This document shows, piece after piece, positions 9,944 through 19,062 of a stretch of 37,793 nt of DNA (position 1 is the stretch's first letter; each line of letters opens with the position of its first letter). The stretch is taken from positions 1-37,793 of the forward strand of contig PLML01000240.1 in NCBI GenBank assembly GCA_003141525.1, given 5' to 3'. Source of the stretch: Bacteroidales bacterium. Lineage in GTDB: Bacteria; Bacteroidota; Bacteroidia; Bacteroidales; VadinHA17. Below the pieces are notes generated by a model. The model made no database searches. It had not been told where the DNA came from and saw nothing but the letters and a program-made list of their open reading frames with translations. A program made the translations under genes and the position numbers.

Positions 9944-11218
9944 TTACTCCTCAGATTTCTTAAGTTCTCGCACAGGTTTATCCAGAATCTCAATATCAGG
10001 TAATACATTTTTATTATCTGTCGCTTTTAATTGTTCCAGTTTTCTACCGGCAGGTAATACCCGGCTTTCCCATGAGCCTATTGCATCATTATACCCTTTT
10101 AGAGCGGTTTTTAATCCTCCCCCTACTTTATCCAGATGATCGGCAAACACATTTACCCTTCCATAAAAATCCATTGCAGCTTCCATTATCTGTAGAGCAT
10201 TTTCAGTGATATTATGCTGCTGCCACGACATTGCAACAGATTTAAGAATAACAACCAGAGTCGTTGGTGTAGCTAAAATTATTTTGTTGCTCATCGCGTC
10301 CTGCAGTAAAGTCTTATCTGTCATTAATGCGACATTTAATGCAGATTCAACTTCCATATACAATACAACAAAGTCGGGTGTATTATCAAACTGAGACCAA
10401 TACTGTTTTTTACTTAATTTGTTTACATGATCCCTCAGGTCTTTTGCATGTTTCGCGAAAAGAAGATTCCTTGAATTTTCATCATCTGTTTCCAAGGCCT
10501 GAAGGTATGCATCTAATGGTAATTTGGAATCCACAACAACGTGGCTGTTCCCAGGAAGATTAATAATCATATCTGGTTTTAAGACCGAATCCTCACCTTC
10601 GGTATAAGCCTGTTCTACAAAATCGCAATGTGCTGATAACCCGGAAAACTCAACAACACGTTTCAAGCCTATCTCACCCCATCTTCCTCTTACTCTCGGA
10701 TTTCTCAAAGCATTTACCAGGGCCCCTGTTTCTTTCTGCAAACTGGCATTGGTTATCTGAATATTTGACAACATCTCAGTAACCTGACCGAAAGTTTTTT
10801 CTGAACCTTTTTCAAGCTCTTCAATTCGTTTTTTATAACTGTCAATTGATTCTTTTACAGGTTTGAGCATCTCGGCAATAGCTGACTTACGCTCATCAAG
10901 GTTTCCTTCAGCTTCCTTAACATGAGTTTCGAGCTGAGATTTTGCCAGATCAATAAACTGTTTATTATTTTGAGTCAATGCATCAGATGCTGCCGATTTA
11001 AAGGTATCAACCATAGCTTTCCTTACCTCTTCGAGACTATTTGCCTGTCCTTCAACCTTCGACTGCAAAATGCTGTTTTGCCTGCTAAGCATATTAACTT
11101 CATCGGCCTTTGAAAGTAATTCCTTCTGGTGTATGGTGGTCAATCCCGACTTTGTGGCCAGATACGCAATCAGAGCCCCTGTTATTAATCCAATAATTAT
11201 ATAGAGTATTATTCCCAT
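9944..11218 (-). CDS. rmuC: RmuC-family DNA recombination protein
   Basis: 424 residues. RmuC proteins are nuclease-fold proteins that limit rearrangement at inverted repeats; the biochemical activity is poorly defined. An N-terminal membrane segment (about residues 3-22, ILYIIIGLITGALIAYLA) is followed by a long coiled coil (about 30-170, rich in Glu, Lys and Gln). The conserved core begins with NALRNPRVRGRWGEIGL at about 186, continues with KPDMIINLPG and VVVDSKLPLDAY, and ends with the LATPTTLVVILKSVAMSWQQ region. The length and order match the family. It is divergently transcribed from the metallopeptidase at 11327 and probably has its own promoter in the 108-bp gap. It appears unrelated to the glycan genes on either side. 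Confidence 0.93.
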   Translation of the reverse strand: MGIILYIIIGLITGALIAYLATKSGLTTIHQKELLSKADEVNMLSRQNSILQSKVEGQANSLEEVRKAMVDTFKSAASDALTQNNKQFIDLAKSQLETHVKEAEGNLDERKSAIAEMLKPVKESIDSYKKRIEELEKGSEKTFGQVTEMLSNIQITNASLQKETGALVNALRNPRVRGRWGEIGLKRVVEFSGLSAHCDFVEQAYTEGEDSVLKPDMIINLPGNSHVVVDSKLPLDAYLQALETDDENSRNLLFAKHAKDLRDHVNKLSKKQYWSQFDNTPDFVVLYMEVESALNVALMTDKTLLQDAMSNKIILATPTTLVVILKSVAMSWQQHNITENALQIMEAAMDFYGRVNVFADHLDKVGGGLKTALKGYNDAIGSWESRVLPAGRKLEQLKATDNKNVLPDIEILDKPVRELKKSEE

Positions 11219-11240
11219 TCTGTAATTATTTATTAGTTTT

Positions 11241-11248
11241 CAAATTTA
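11241..11248 (-). promoter_or_regulatory. candidate -7 element for rmuC
   Basis: On the minus strand this reads TAAATTTG, an exact match to the Bacteroidota -7 consensus TAnnTTTG. It lies 22 nt upstream of the rmuC start codon, which would give a short leader. I see no convincing TTTG -33 element at the usual distance, so this is suggestive only. Confidence 0.35.
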
Positions 11249-11299
11249 AGGGATTTAAGCGTAACTATGCTGATAAAAGTTCCATTTTACCATTTTTGC

Positions 11300-11307
11300 T
11301 ATCTTCG
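11300..11307 (+). promoter_or_regulatory. candidate -7 element for the metallopeptidase gene
   Basis: TATCTTCG matches TAnnTTTG with one mismatch and lies 19 nt before the ATG at 11327. A similar TATCTTG stretch precedes the GH2 gene near 16380. No clear -33 element is visible, so confidence is low. Confidence 0.25.
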
Positions 11308-11326
11308 CAATACTTATTCTAACCAA

Positions 11327-13360
11327 ATGAAAAAACTACTTCTTTTATTAGCAGTATTAACTGCCTGTTCGACACATGAACCAAAAAAGGAAATTAACAA
11401 GTCAGCGGTATACATCAGTGAGACAACTGTTAAGGCTGTCATTGATACTGTGAAAGCTGCTCAACCTGGATCTGACCTTAAGCTCCTTGAAAAAGGGGTA
11501 AAACATGTCGCCTCGCTCTGGAGACGGGAAGATGGAACTGCCGGGGATTTTTCAGAATTTATTAAGAAAAACTATATTTCTGATCCTGCAAAACGGCGAA
11601 CGGTCTTTAATAAGATCAGCAGTTACATCGAGTCGCTATCAGGATACAATAATGAAATAACCCTTGACCTCCGGAAAACTCTTGATGAGGCCCGAGGTGA
11701 AATTGATGAAATTGACCGTATGTTTGGTAACTACTCAGTAGGTTCTCATATTCAAACCGATTTTTATTCAAACAAGATAGCTTTTACAATCGCTCTCAAT
11801 TTCCCGTATTTTACATTAGCTGAGAAAGAAGAACTTGGACCAAAATGGAGTCGCGACGACTGGGCAATGGCTCGTATGGGTGATATTTTTATATCGCGGG
11901 TTCCAGCCGAACTTGAACAGGCGGTAACTGAAGCTACGGGTAACTCAGAAATGTATATTGCAGAATACAACATACATATGGGGCATCTTCGCACTGATGA
12001 TGGCCGTCAGATTTTTCCTGATAAAATGGTACTTCTTTCTCATTGGAACCTTCGTGACGAGCTGAAAGCTGATTATGCCGATAAAAAGAATGGAACCGAG
12101 AAACAGGAGATGATATATAAAGTAATGCAACGCATTATAAACCAGGATATTCCTAAAATGGTTATAAATAGTCCTGAATATGAATGGGCTCCTTATTCAA
12201 ACACAGTAACTAAAGCAGGTATAAAAGTTCAGGCATCTCCTGAACAAGATACTCGCTACTCTCATATAATCAACAATTTCAGGACAAGAAAGAAAATGGA
12301 TGCCTTTAACCCTGAAATGAACACTTTTATTCTCCGTAAATTCTCTCTCGAGATGGAGATCTCTCAAAATGAGGTTGAATCTCTCTTCGATTCGTTTCTG
12401 AGCTCTCCGGAGCTTATTAAAGTTGGTTTGTTGATTAAAGAAAAGTTAGGACGCGATCTGAAGCCTTATGATATATGGTATGACGGTTTCAAGACGAGGA
12501 GCAGTATTTCAGAGGATCTGCTAACTTCAAAAACCGCTGCTCTTTATCCTGATCCAGCTGCATTCCATGCAGGAATGCCTCTGATGTTGAAAAAACTTGG
12601 ATGGTCTGCAGAAAAGTCCTCTTACATAGCTGATAAGATCGTTGTTGATCCTGCAAGGGGCTCAGGTCATGCCTGGGGTGCAGCCAGAAAGGGATCATTT
12701 TCACATTTACGGACACGTATTTCAGATAAAGGTATGGATTATAAAGGATACAATATTGCTATCCACGAATTTGGTCATAATGTTGAACAGACGATATCAC
12801 TTTATAATGTTGATAATTACATGATGTCCGGTGTTCCCAATACTGCTTTTACCGAAGCAAATGCCTTCATCTTTCAGAGTCGTGATTTGTTCTTACTGGG
12901 GATGAAAGATGATAATCCCAATAAGGAAAAAATGGATACTTTTGACGCCTGCTGGTCTCTTATGGAGATCATGGGAGTCGGAATGGTTGATATGAAAGTC
13001 TGGAAATGGCTTTATGCAAATCCCGATGCCACTCCGGCTCAGTTGAAAAAGAGTACAATAGCAATCGCCATTGAAGTCTGGAACAAATATTTCGCACCTG
13101 TAATTGGAGTCAAGGACTCACCCATTTTGGCAATCTATTCACATATGATTGATTCCCCTCTTTACCTTGCAAATTATTCATATGGTCTTGTAATTCAATT
13201 TCAGATAGAAGAATTTCTAAAAGGCAAGAAATTCTCAGATGAGATTGATCGTATATACAGTCAGGGACGCCTTACACCACAACTATGGATGAGGGGTGCT
13301 GTTGGAAGTAAAATTTCGACTCAGCCTATCCTGACTGCACTTGACAGGGCTTTGAAATGA
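11327..13360 (+). CDS. lipoprotein zinc metallopeptidase (HEXXH, M3-like), role unknown
   Basis: 677 residues from the ATG at 11327. This start is preferred over the open frame from 11267 because it gives a lipoprotein signal, MKKLLLLLAVLTAC, with Cys14 as the lipidation site. A gluzincin active site is visible: HEFGH at residues 480-484 supplies two His ligands and the catalytic Glu, and Glu510 in FTEANAFIF, 26 residues further on, is the likely third ligand. A GHAWGAARKGS stretch precedes it. The arrangement resembles peptidase family M3 (oligopeptidases), but the rest of the chain does not match a named member I know. It is probably anchored in the inner or outer membrane, facing the periplasm, where it could trim peptides. 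It is transcribed alone and diverges from rmuC. The substrate cannot be inferred. Confidence 0.75.
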   Translation: MKKLLLLLAVLTACSTHEPKKEINKSAVYISETTVKAVIDTVKAAQPGSDLKLLEKGVKHVASLWRREDGTAGDFSEFIKKNYISDPAKRRTVFNKISSYIESLSGYNNEITLDLRKTLDEARGEIDEIDRMFGNYSVGSHIQTDFYSNKIAFTIALNFPYFTLAEKEELGPKWSRDDWAMARMGDIFISRVPAELEQAVTEATGNSEMYIAEYNIHMGHLRTDDGRQIFPDKMVLLSHWNLRDELKADYADKKNGTEKQEMIYKVMQRIINQDIPKMVINSPEYEWAPYSNTVTKAGIKVQASPEQDTRYSHIINNFRTRKKMDAFNPEMNTFILRKFSLEMEISQNEVESLFDSFLSSPELIKVGLLIKEKLGRDLKPYDIWYDGFKTRSSISEDLLTSKTAALYPDPAAFHAGMPLMLKKLGWSAEKSSYIADKIVVDPARGSGHAWGAARKGSFSHLRTRISDKGMDYKGYNIAIHEFGHNVEQTISLYNVDNYMMSGVPNTAFTEANAFIFQSRDLFLLGMKDDNPNKEKMDTFDACWSLMEIMGVGMVDMKVWKWLYANPDATPAQLKKSTIAIAIEVWNKYFAPVIGVKDSPILAIYSHMIDSPLYLANYSYGLVIQFQIEEFLKGKKFSDEIDRIYSQGRLTPQLWMRGAVGSKISTQPILTALDRALK

Positions 13361-13414
13361 ACTTATTATAAGGTGAATGTTCCCGAATGCAACTTGCATC
13401 CCAGAACACTCGTT

Positions 13415-14767
13415 CTACTTCAGATAAATCTCAAGAACAGGAATTTCCACCGGTGGTTTCTGAACCGGAAGGGAAAGAATCAGATCATTCTTTGATTCAT
13501 CCGAAGCTCTGAACCTGATTTCAGAAGCATCATGCAGAAATTGTACATATTTAACCTTATCAGCCATATTTGCTAGAACAAGGCTTTCCATAGGATAAGC
13601 CAGCAAGTGAACATATAAACGTTTTAAGACCGGATTGTAGGTCAAAAGTGTATTGGCAGGTGCTTTGAATTCAGCGGGTGCTTCAGTACAGCCATAAATA
13701 GAACGGCTGTTAAACTTCATCCACTCTCCCATGGATTTTAACCTGTCCTGGGCTCTGTAATCAAAAACACCTCGGGCTGTCGGACCGACATTTAACAACA
13801 AATTGCCACCTTTACTAACTGATTCGATAAGCAACTCAATAAGCTGGGCAGTGCTTTTCCAGGTATTTTCATCCCGGTAATAACCCCATGAACCGGAGAA
13901 GGTCTGACATGTTTCCCATGGAACCCTTTTACCATTAACTTCAGGCCATTTTGAAACTTGTACCTGCTCGGGTGTTGTGAAATCCCATCCACCTTCGACA
14001 TCCTCAAGATCAAGTCTGTCATCAACTATAATACCTGGTTGAAGGCTCCGGGCCATTTTAAGAAGGTTTTCAGAGTCCCAGTCCTTATGACCTTTCCCAT
14101 TCTTGCCGGGGAATGAAAAATCGAACCAGATGATACTTATCTCTCCATAATTGGTGAGAAGCTCCCTGACCTGGTTTTTAATATACTCTCGATACTTATT
14201 CATATCACGCCCTTTATTCAGACGGGCATAGGCTGTATCTGATTCCTGCCTTTGCGGATGAACCCTGTCAATTGTATAATCCGGATGATGCCAGTCAATA
14301 AGTGAGTAGTAAAATCCAACTTTCAATCCTTCTGCCCTGAAGGCTTCTACATATTCTTTTATCAGATCTTTGCCGTAAGGGGTATTTGTTGCTTTGTAGT
14401 CAGTAAATTTAGAGTCGAAAAGACAGAAGCCCTCATGGTGTTTTGCAGTAAGGACTACATACTTCATTCCGGCAGCTTTTGCCATTTTTGCCCACTCATG
14501 CGGATCCCACATGTCGGGGTTAAACATTTCAAAATACTTCTGATACTGTTCGTTAGTCATTCTTTCGGCATTCTTTACCCATTCATGGCGTGCAGGTAAA
14601 GCATATAATCCCCAGTGAATGAACATACCAAAACGCGCATCGGTCCACCATTTCATCCGTTCAGCTTTCTGGGTTTCTGTTTCTTTAGGAAGCTGAGCCA
14701 ATGATAACTGTGTAGTGAATAATATGGAAACGAAAAAAAGAACTGTAAATAAGGTTTTTGTTTTCAT
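13415..14767 (-). CDS. GH29 alpha-L-fucosidase (second, divergent)
   Basis: 450 residues from the ATG at 14767, chosen because it gives a clean signal peptide (MKTKTLFTVLFFVSILF, cleavage at LAQ). An in-frame ATG at 14788 adds seven residues with two Cys and is less likely. Family 29 hallmarks are present: WWTDARFGMFIHWGLYALPAR, KHHEGFCLFDS, VGFYYSLIDWHHPD, a predicted Asp nucleophile at about residue 216 in IIWFDFSFP, VDDRL, and GGNLLLNVGP. The loop order differs from the fucosidase at 8476-9873, so the two probably belong to different GH29 subfamilies. It lies 44 nt after the iron-type alcohol dehydrogenase on the same strand, and that gene overlaps the LsrG-like gene, so the three look like one operon ending here. 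This supports a role in fucose release and use. Confidence 0.92.
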   Translation of the reverse strand: MKTKTLFTVLFFVSILFTTQLSLAQLPKETETQKAERMKWWTDARFGMFIHWGLYALPARHEWVKNAERMTNEQYQKYFEMFNPDMWDPHEWAKMAKAAGMKYVVLTAKHHEGFCLFDSKFTDYKATNTPYGKDLIKEYVEAFRAEGLKVGFYYSLIDWHHPDYTIDRVHPQRQESDTAYARLNKGRDMNKYREYIKNQVRELLTNYGEISIIWFDFSFPGKNGKGHKDWDSENLLKMARSLQPGIIVDDRLDLEDVEGGWDFTTPEQVQVSKWPEVNGKRVPWETCQTFSGSWGYYRDENTWKSTAQLIELLIESVSKGGNLLLNVGPTARGVFDYRAQDRLKSMGEWMKFNSRSIYGCTEAPAEFKAPANTLLTYNPVLKRLYVHLLAYPMESLVLANMADKVKYVQFLHDASEIRFRASDESKNDLILSLPVQKPPVEIPVLEIYLK

Positions 14768-14811
14768 GCAGCATGGTTTTATAATCATATATTAAAAAAT
14801 GATAGCTATTT

Positions 14812-15984
14812 CTAAAGACTCTTAAGCAATATCTCAATTAAATCCTCTTCAGCTAATTTAACAGGATTATTTTTAATTTCAGTTTTAAAACAAATTATTC
14901 CTGCATCCTTTTCATCGAGGCCTGATTTTCTTAAACCTGTCAGGTCCAGATCATATGTGAGATTCTGCAGGTAGCTTACAAAACTGTCAATATAATAATC
15001 CTCAGTGTGCCTGCTTTTGTCATTAAACAATTTCCCGAGAATTGCGTATTTTTTCAATGCAACCGGGTTTTTATCTTTTTTTCTTAGTTCACGGACATTT
15101 ATCTCATTTGATCTTGCCATGAGAGTTCCGCAGATCAAACCATGTGGGATATCAAACATCCCTCCTATTGAAGATGCAAAACCATGTACAACACCAAGAC
15201 CGGCATTTGCCAGACAAATTCCTGAAGTAAGAGCGGCGAAGGACATACCGGTCCTTGCTTCTATATTTTGACCGTCGATATAACTCCTTGTTAATGATTC
15301 TTTTATTGCTTTAAGTCCCTCCATGGCCAACGCGTCTGTGTATTCATTAGATTTATCAGAAAGATAAGCTTCTGTAAGCTGTGTAAAACAGTCCATCCCG
15401 CTTGCTGCGGTAATTTCCTTAGGACAATATACAGTCAGTTCCGGGTCAATAAGAGCTATGTCAGGTACAAAGTTATCGTGACGAAGCGATCTTTTGAATC
15501 CGGTTATCCCAATCCTGGAGATAACCGCATTTTTTGTTGCTTCACTACCTGTACCTGATGTAGTAGGAATTGCAATATATGGCAACTTGGTGCCAGGATG
15601 TTCCTTGCTACCGACTCCCTCAAGAAACTCAACCACAGATTCAGATCTGTACATCATTGCCGAAATCGCCTTCCCTGCATCAATAACACTTCCTCCCCCG
15701 ATACCAACAATAAGATTAATTAACTCATTTTTAAATACTTTTGTGGCATTGTCAATTATATCAGGGGACGGCTCTCCCGGAATCGAAAGAACATGATACC
15801 CAATGCCCTTCTTTTTAAAATCATTAAAAAGCTTTTCGGCATATATGGAACCGGGGAAAGACCTCTTACCTGTAACCAGGATTATCTTTTTACCGTATTG
15901 TTCCACAAAACAAGGCAGTTCAGCGATTAACCCCTTTTTGAAACAAATTTTGGGTAATCGTGAAAATTGAAAAGGTTTTACCAT
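14812..15984 (-). CDS. iron-type (group III) alcohol dehydrogenase
   Basis: 390 residues, cytoplasmic, of the Fe-ADH family that interconverts alcohols and aldehydes with NAD(P). Nucleotide binding is shown by GIGGGSVIDAGKA (GGGS at residues 96-99) and by PTTSGTGSEAT at 140-150. The metal site is visible: Asp198 in GMDCFTQ, His267 in GVVHGFASS and His281 in DIPHGLICG. The position of the second classical ligand, His in FucO (DxxxH), is Gln202 here; this replacement occurs in some branches of the family. It sits between an LsrG-like gene (7-bp overlap) and a fucosidase gene (44 nt away). A role like FucO, reducing the lactaldehyde formed from fucose, would fit that context, but no fucose isomerase, kinase or aldolase is in the window. 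Substrate assignment is therefore inference. Confidence 0.9.
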   Translation of the reverse strand: MVKPFQFSRLPKICFKKGLIAELPCFVEQYGKKIILVTGKRSFPGSIYAEKLFNDFKKKGIGYHVLSIPGEPSPDIIDNATKVFKNELINLIVGIGGGSVIDAGKAISAMMYRSESVVEFLEGVGSKEHPGTKLPYIAIPTTSGTGSEATKNAVISRIGITGFKRSLRHDNFVPDIALIDPELTVYCPKEITAASGMDCFTQLTEAYLSDKSNEYTDALAMEGLKAIKESLTRSYIDGQNIEARTGMSFAALTSGICLANAGLGVVHGFASSIGGMFDIPHGLICGTLMARSNEINVRELRKKDKNPVALKKYAILGKLFNDKSRHTEDYYIDSFVSYLQNLTYDLDLTGLRKSGLDEKDAGIICFKTEIKNNPVKLAEEDLIEILLKSL

Positions 15985-16286
15985 CCTGACCTTTCTTTTG
16001 GTTCAATGATGTTGTATTTCACGCCGTATCTTGGTTCAGACATAAAGTTAACTACACCATCGCGCCATTTAAGATAATGAGCAGTGGTCTTATGATTTGC
16101 TGCAGATTCCTCAGATTCATAAGCTTCATAAATCATGAACTGATTTGGATCATCGGCCTTCTGAATTAAGTCAAACCTCAGATTACCCGCTTCTTTTACC
16201 GATTCAAGACGATTTGACAAAGTTGCATCAATAAAATTTTTGACTTCATCGGGTTTCACATGAACATATACGCAGGTTACAATCAT
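15978..16286 (-). CDS. LsrG-like ABM-fold protein (antibiotic biosynthesis monooxygenase family)
   Basis: 102 residues with the dimeric ferredoxin-like ABM fold. The order of motifs, GNLRFDLIQ, then MIYEAYESEE, then HKTTAHYLKW and EPRYGVKY, is strikingly like LsrG, the enzyme that processes phosphorylated autoinducer-2, and like the quinol monooxygenase YgiN group. It has no signal peptide and is cytoplasmic. Its stop overlaps the start of the iron-type alcohol dehydrogenase by 7 bp, so the two are translationally coupled. In Bacteroidota such small ABM proteins commonly accompany sugar-catabolism genes, and the partner here suggests a sugar-derived carbonyl compound as substrate. There are no lsr transport or kinase genes nearby, so a true autoinducer-2 role is doubtful. 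Confidence 0.8.
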   Translation of the reverse strand: MIVTCVYVHVKPDEVKNFIDATLSNRLESVKEAGNLRFDLIQKADDPNQFMIYEAYESEESAANHKTTAHYLKWRDGVVNFMSEPRYGVKYNIIEPKERSGW

Positions 16287-16418
16287 AGCTGTTTACATTT
16301 TTTAGTAAAGTTAAACGATTAGACATAAAGTTCAAACTACTTCCTGAATTCCCAAAAAACATTAATTACCCTGATTTTTCTATCTTGCTGATTATATTTA
16401 AATTTTAAAAATGGAAAT

Positions 16419-18845
16419 ATGAAACTGCATAAATCAAATTTCCGATGGCTGATCCTCATATTTATTTTCGTTTTTATCAGGACATCAGCGCAACCCGAAC
16501 TAAAACGGAATAATCTGTTTGATTTTAACTGGCGATTTCACAAAGGAGGTGCCCTTGGGGCTGAAGAACCATCTTTTGATGATTCTCAATGGAGAGCGAT
16601 AGATCTTCCTCATGACTGGAGTATTGAAGATTTGACGGGAACCAATTCTCCTTTCAATATAGATGCCATCAACCAGGTAAACGGAGGATTTACAACTGGA
16701 GGTACAGGCTGGTACAGGAAAAAATTTATTGTACCTGAAAAACTAAGCAATAAACAATTCATAATAATGTTTGAAGGTGTCTATATGAATGCAGAAGTAT
16801 GGATTAACGGGGAATTTCTTGGGAATCATCCTAACGGTTATACAAGCTTCTGGTTTGATATCACCGATAAAATAAAATTTGAAAAGCAAAATGTCCTGAC
16901 TGTCAAAGTGAAAAACGAAGGGGAAAACAGTCGCTGGTATTCTGGCTCCGGAATATACAGACACGTGTGGTTGAATATTGTTTCACCGGTTCATATTACA
17001 ACCTGGGGTACCAATATAACCACTCCTAAAGTAACTGAAAAAGAAGCTCTAATAAATATAAAAACTTCAGCGGTAAACCAAACCCAGAAAATCTCAAAAA
17101 TTACCCTGGTTACAAAAGTTTTTGATGTAAAAGGACAGGAACAAATAAAGGTTGAGACAGACAAGTCGATTGAACCGGGTAAAACGATAGAAATTGTCCA
17201 GGAGATGATGTTAAATAATCCAGCTCTCTGGTCGACTGATTCCCCCACACTCTATAATGCAATATCTGAAATACATGAATCTGATTCACTTACTGATCGG
17301 GTTGAAACGGAATTCGGAATCAGACAAATATCGATAGATGCTGCCAGAGGATTTTTATTAAACGGGAAACCACTGAAATTAAGAGGAGGGTGTGTTCATC
17401 ATGACAATGGAATCCTGGGTTCAATGGCTTACAACAGGGCTGAAGAGCGCCGTGTGGAACTTCTGAAATCGAGCGGTTTTAATGCAATAAGATCGTCTCA
17501 TAATCCGCCCTCTCCTTCGTTCCTTGATGCGTGCGATCGTTTAGGTATGCTTGTTGTTGATGAAGCATTTGATATGTGGAAAGAAGAAAAAAATCCATAT
17601 GATTATCATCTCTACTTCAGTGACTGGTGGAAAAAAGATATTGAGAGTATGATTATTCGTGACAGAAATCATCCTTCAGTTATTTTTTGGAGCATTGGTA
17701 ATGAAATACCGAACAGGCAAAAACCGGAAGTAGTGGAACTGGCAAAAACATTAGGAGGCTATGTAAGACTTATTGATCCCACACGTGCGATCACTTCTGC
17801 TGTTAATGACCTCAGACCGGATAATGATCCATATTTCGCTGCTCTTGACGTTGCCGGATATAATTATGCTTCCGGAGGGGACCATAATCAAAAAAATTTG
17901 TATGAGATCGATCATGATCGCCAACCTCAGCGAATAATGGTTGGGACAGAATCTTATCCGCTTGAAGCGTTCGGAAGCTGGATGGATGTGGTCGATCATC
18001 CTTATGTGATAGGTGATTTTGTATGGACAGCTTTTGATTACATTGGTGAGGCTAGCATCGGGTGGAGAGGATATTTTCAAAAACAGGATTTCTTTCCCTG
18101 GAATCTGGCTTATTGCGGGGATTTGGACATTTGCGGATGGAAACGAGCTCAATCTTATTATCGTGACGCATTGTGGAATGAGAATAAAATCTCAATATGG
18201 GTAACACCTCCTCAACCCTCGTTTTTGCTTAATCCTGAAAGACAATCCTGGTCCAAGTGGCACTGGAATGATGTTGTTGACGATTGGAACTGGAAAGGAA
18301 ATGAAGGAAGAATCATGGTAGTGAATATATATTCATCCTGCGGACAGGTTGAACTTTTACTGAACGGTAAATCGCTGGGCAAAAAAATAACCGATCGATC
18401 AACAAAGTATATAGCCGAATGGCAGGTTCCTTATGAGCCCGGAATACTAAGAGCAGTTGGTTTTGAAGGGAAAAAACAGGTGGCAGTCACTGAATTACAC
18501 TCTGCAGGTGAAGCCACACAAATCAAGCTTTCAGCCGACAGAAATAAAATCAGATCAGATGGACAGGATTTAAGTTATATTACAGTTGAACTAACTGACA
18601 ATGAAGGTGTCCGTAATCCCAGGGCAGAAAATCCGGTTTCATTTGAATTGGATGGGCCTGGAAACATTGCTGCAGTAGGCAATGCCAACCCGGTAAGCCT
18701 TGAGAGTTTTCAACAGCCACAAAGGAAAGCCTGGCATGGAAGGTGTATGGTAGTCGTAAAATCAGGCACAAATGCCGGTAAAATTATCCTGAAAGCAACT
18801 TCATCCGGATTAAGAAGTGCAAGTTTAGAGATAGAAAGTAATTGA
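16419..18845 (+). CDS. GH2 beta-galactosidase-like glycoside hydrolase
   Basis: 808 residues, exported (signal peptide in residues 1-25, WLILIFIFVF then SAQ). The domain order is typical: a GH2 jelly-roll at about 30-190 (FDFNWRFHKG, LPHDWSIED, GWYRKKF, VWINGEFLGNHPNGY); an immunoglobulin-like domain at about 195-305; and the TIM barrel from about 308, opening with GFLLNGKPLKLRGGCVHHD. The acid/base is predicted to be Glu429 in WSIGNEIPNR and the nucleophile Glu511 in VGTESYP. After the barrel come a DUF4982-type domain and a C-terminal beta-sandwich (about 700-807). The enzyme removes terminal beta-galactose or a related sugar, probably in the periplasm. It diverges from the LsrG-like/dehydrogenase/fucosidase operon across 132 bp, which fits joint use of fucosylated galactosides. 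Confidence 0.92.
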   Translation: MKLHKSNFRWLILIFIFVFIRTSAQPELKRNNLFDFNWRFHKGGALGAEEPSFDDSQWRAIDLPHDWSIEDLTGTNSPFNIDAINQVNGGFTTGGTGWYRKKFIVPEKLSNKQFIIMFEGVYMNAEVWINGEFLGNHPNGYTSFWFDITDKIKFEKQNVLTVKVKNEGENSRWYSGSGIYRHVWLNIVSPVHITTWGTNITTPKVTEKEALINIKTSAVNQTQKISKITLVTKVFDVKGQEQIKVETDKSIEPGKTIEIVQEMMLNNPALWSTDSPTLYNAISEIHESDSLTDRVETEFGIRQISIDAARGFLLNGKPLKLRGGCVHHDNGILGSMAYNRAEERRVELLKSSGFNAIRSSHNPPSPSFLDACDRLGMLVVDEAFDMWKEEKNPYDYHLYFSDWWKKDIESMIIRDRNHPSVIFWSIGNEIPNRQKPEVVELAKTLGGYVRLIDPTRAITSAVNDLRPDNDPYFAALDVAGYNYASGGDHNQKNLYEIDHDRQPQRIMVGTESYPLEAFGSWMDVVDHPYVIGDFVWTAFDYIGEASIGWRGYFQKQDFFPWNLAYCGDLDICGWKRAQSYYRDALWNENKISIWVTPPQPSFLLNPERQSWSKWHWNDVVDDWNWKGNEGRIMVVNIYSSCGQVELLLNGKSLGKKITDRSTKYIAEWQVPYEPGILRAVGFEGKKQVAVTELHSAGEATQIKLSADRNKIRSDGQDLSYITVELTDNEGVRNPRAENPVSFELDGPGNIAAVGNANPVSLESFQQPQRKAWHGRCMVVVKSGTNAGKIILKATSSGLRSASLEIESN

Positions 18846-19062
18846 ACCAATTGCCTGAGTGAGTGTTTAAAGATGAGTTGGGTAACTTATGATGGTTCCC
18901 ACATAGTATATTACATATTTATTGATGCATAAAAGACAATTGCTTATATTAAATTTTAAAATAATTTCCTAAATTGACGTTAATTTAAAAAACTTCAGGA
19001 TCCATTGTCTTAATTTTATACAATAGTTAATTTCAGGATTTAAAACCTGTTATCTGGAATAT

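Noticed and set aside
13387-13416. Short inverted repeats (ATGCAA/TTGCAT and AGAAC/GTTCT) between two convergent genes
   Set aside because: Stems are only 5-6 bp, one has a 1-nt loop, and no T-run follows; not enough to call a terminator.
15978-16286. True autoinducer-2 (Lsr) processing system
   Set aside because: The LsrG-like gene has no lsrK, lsrF or Lsr transporter genes around it; the neighbours point to sugar breakdown instead.
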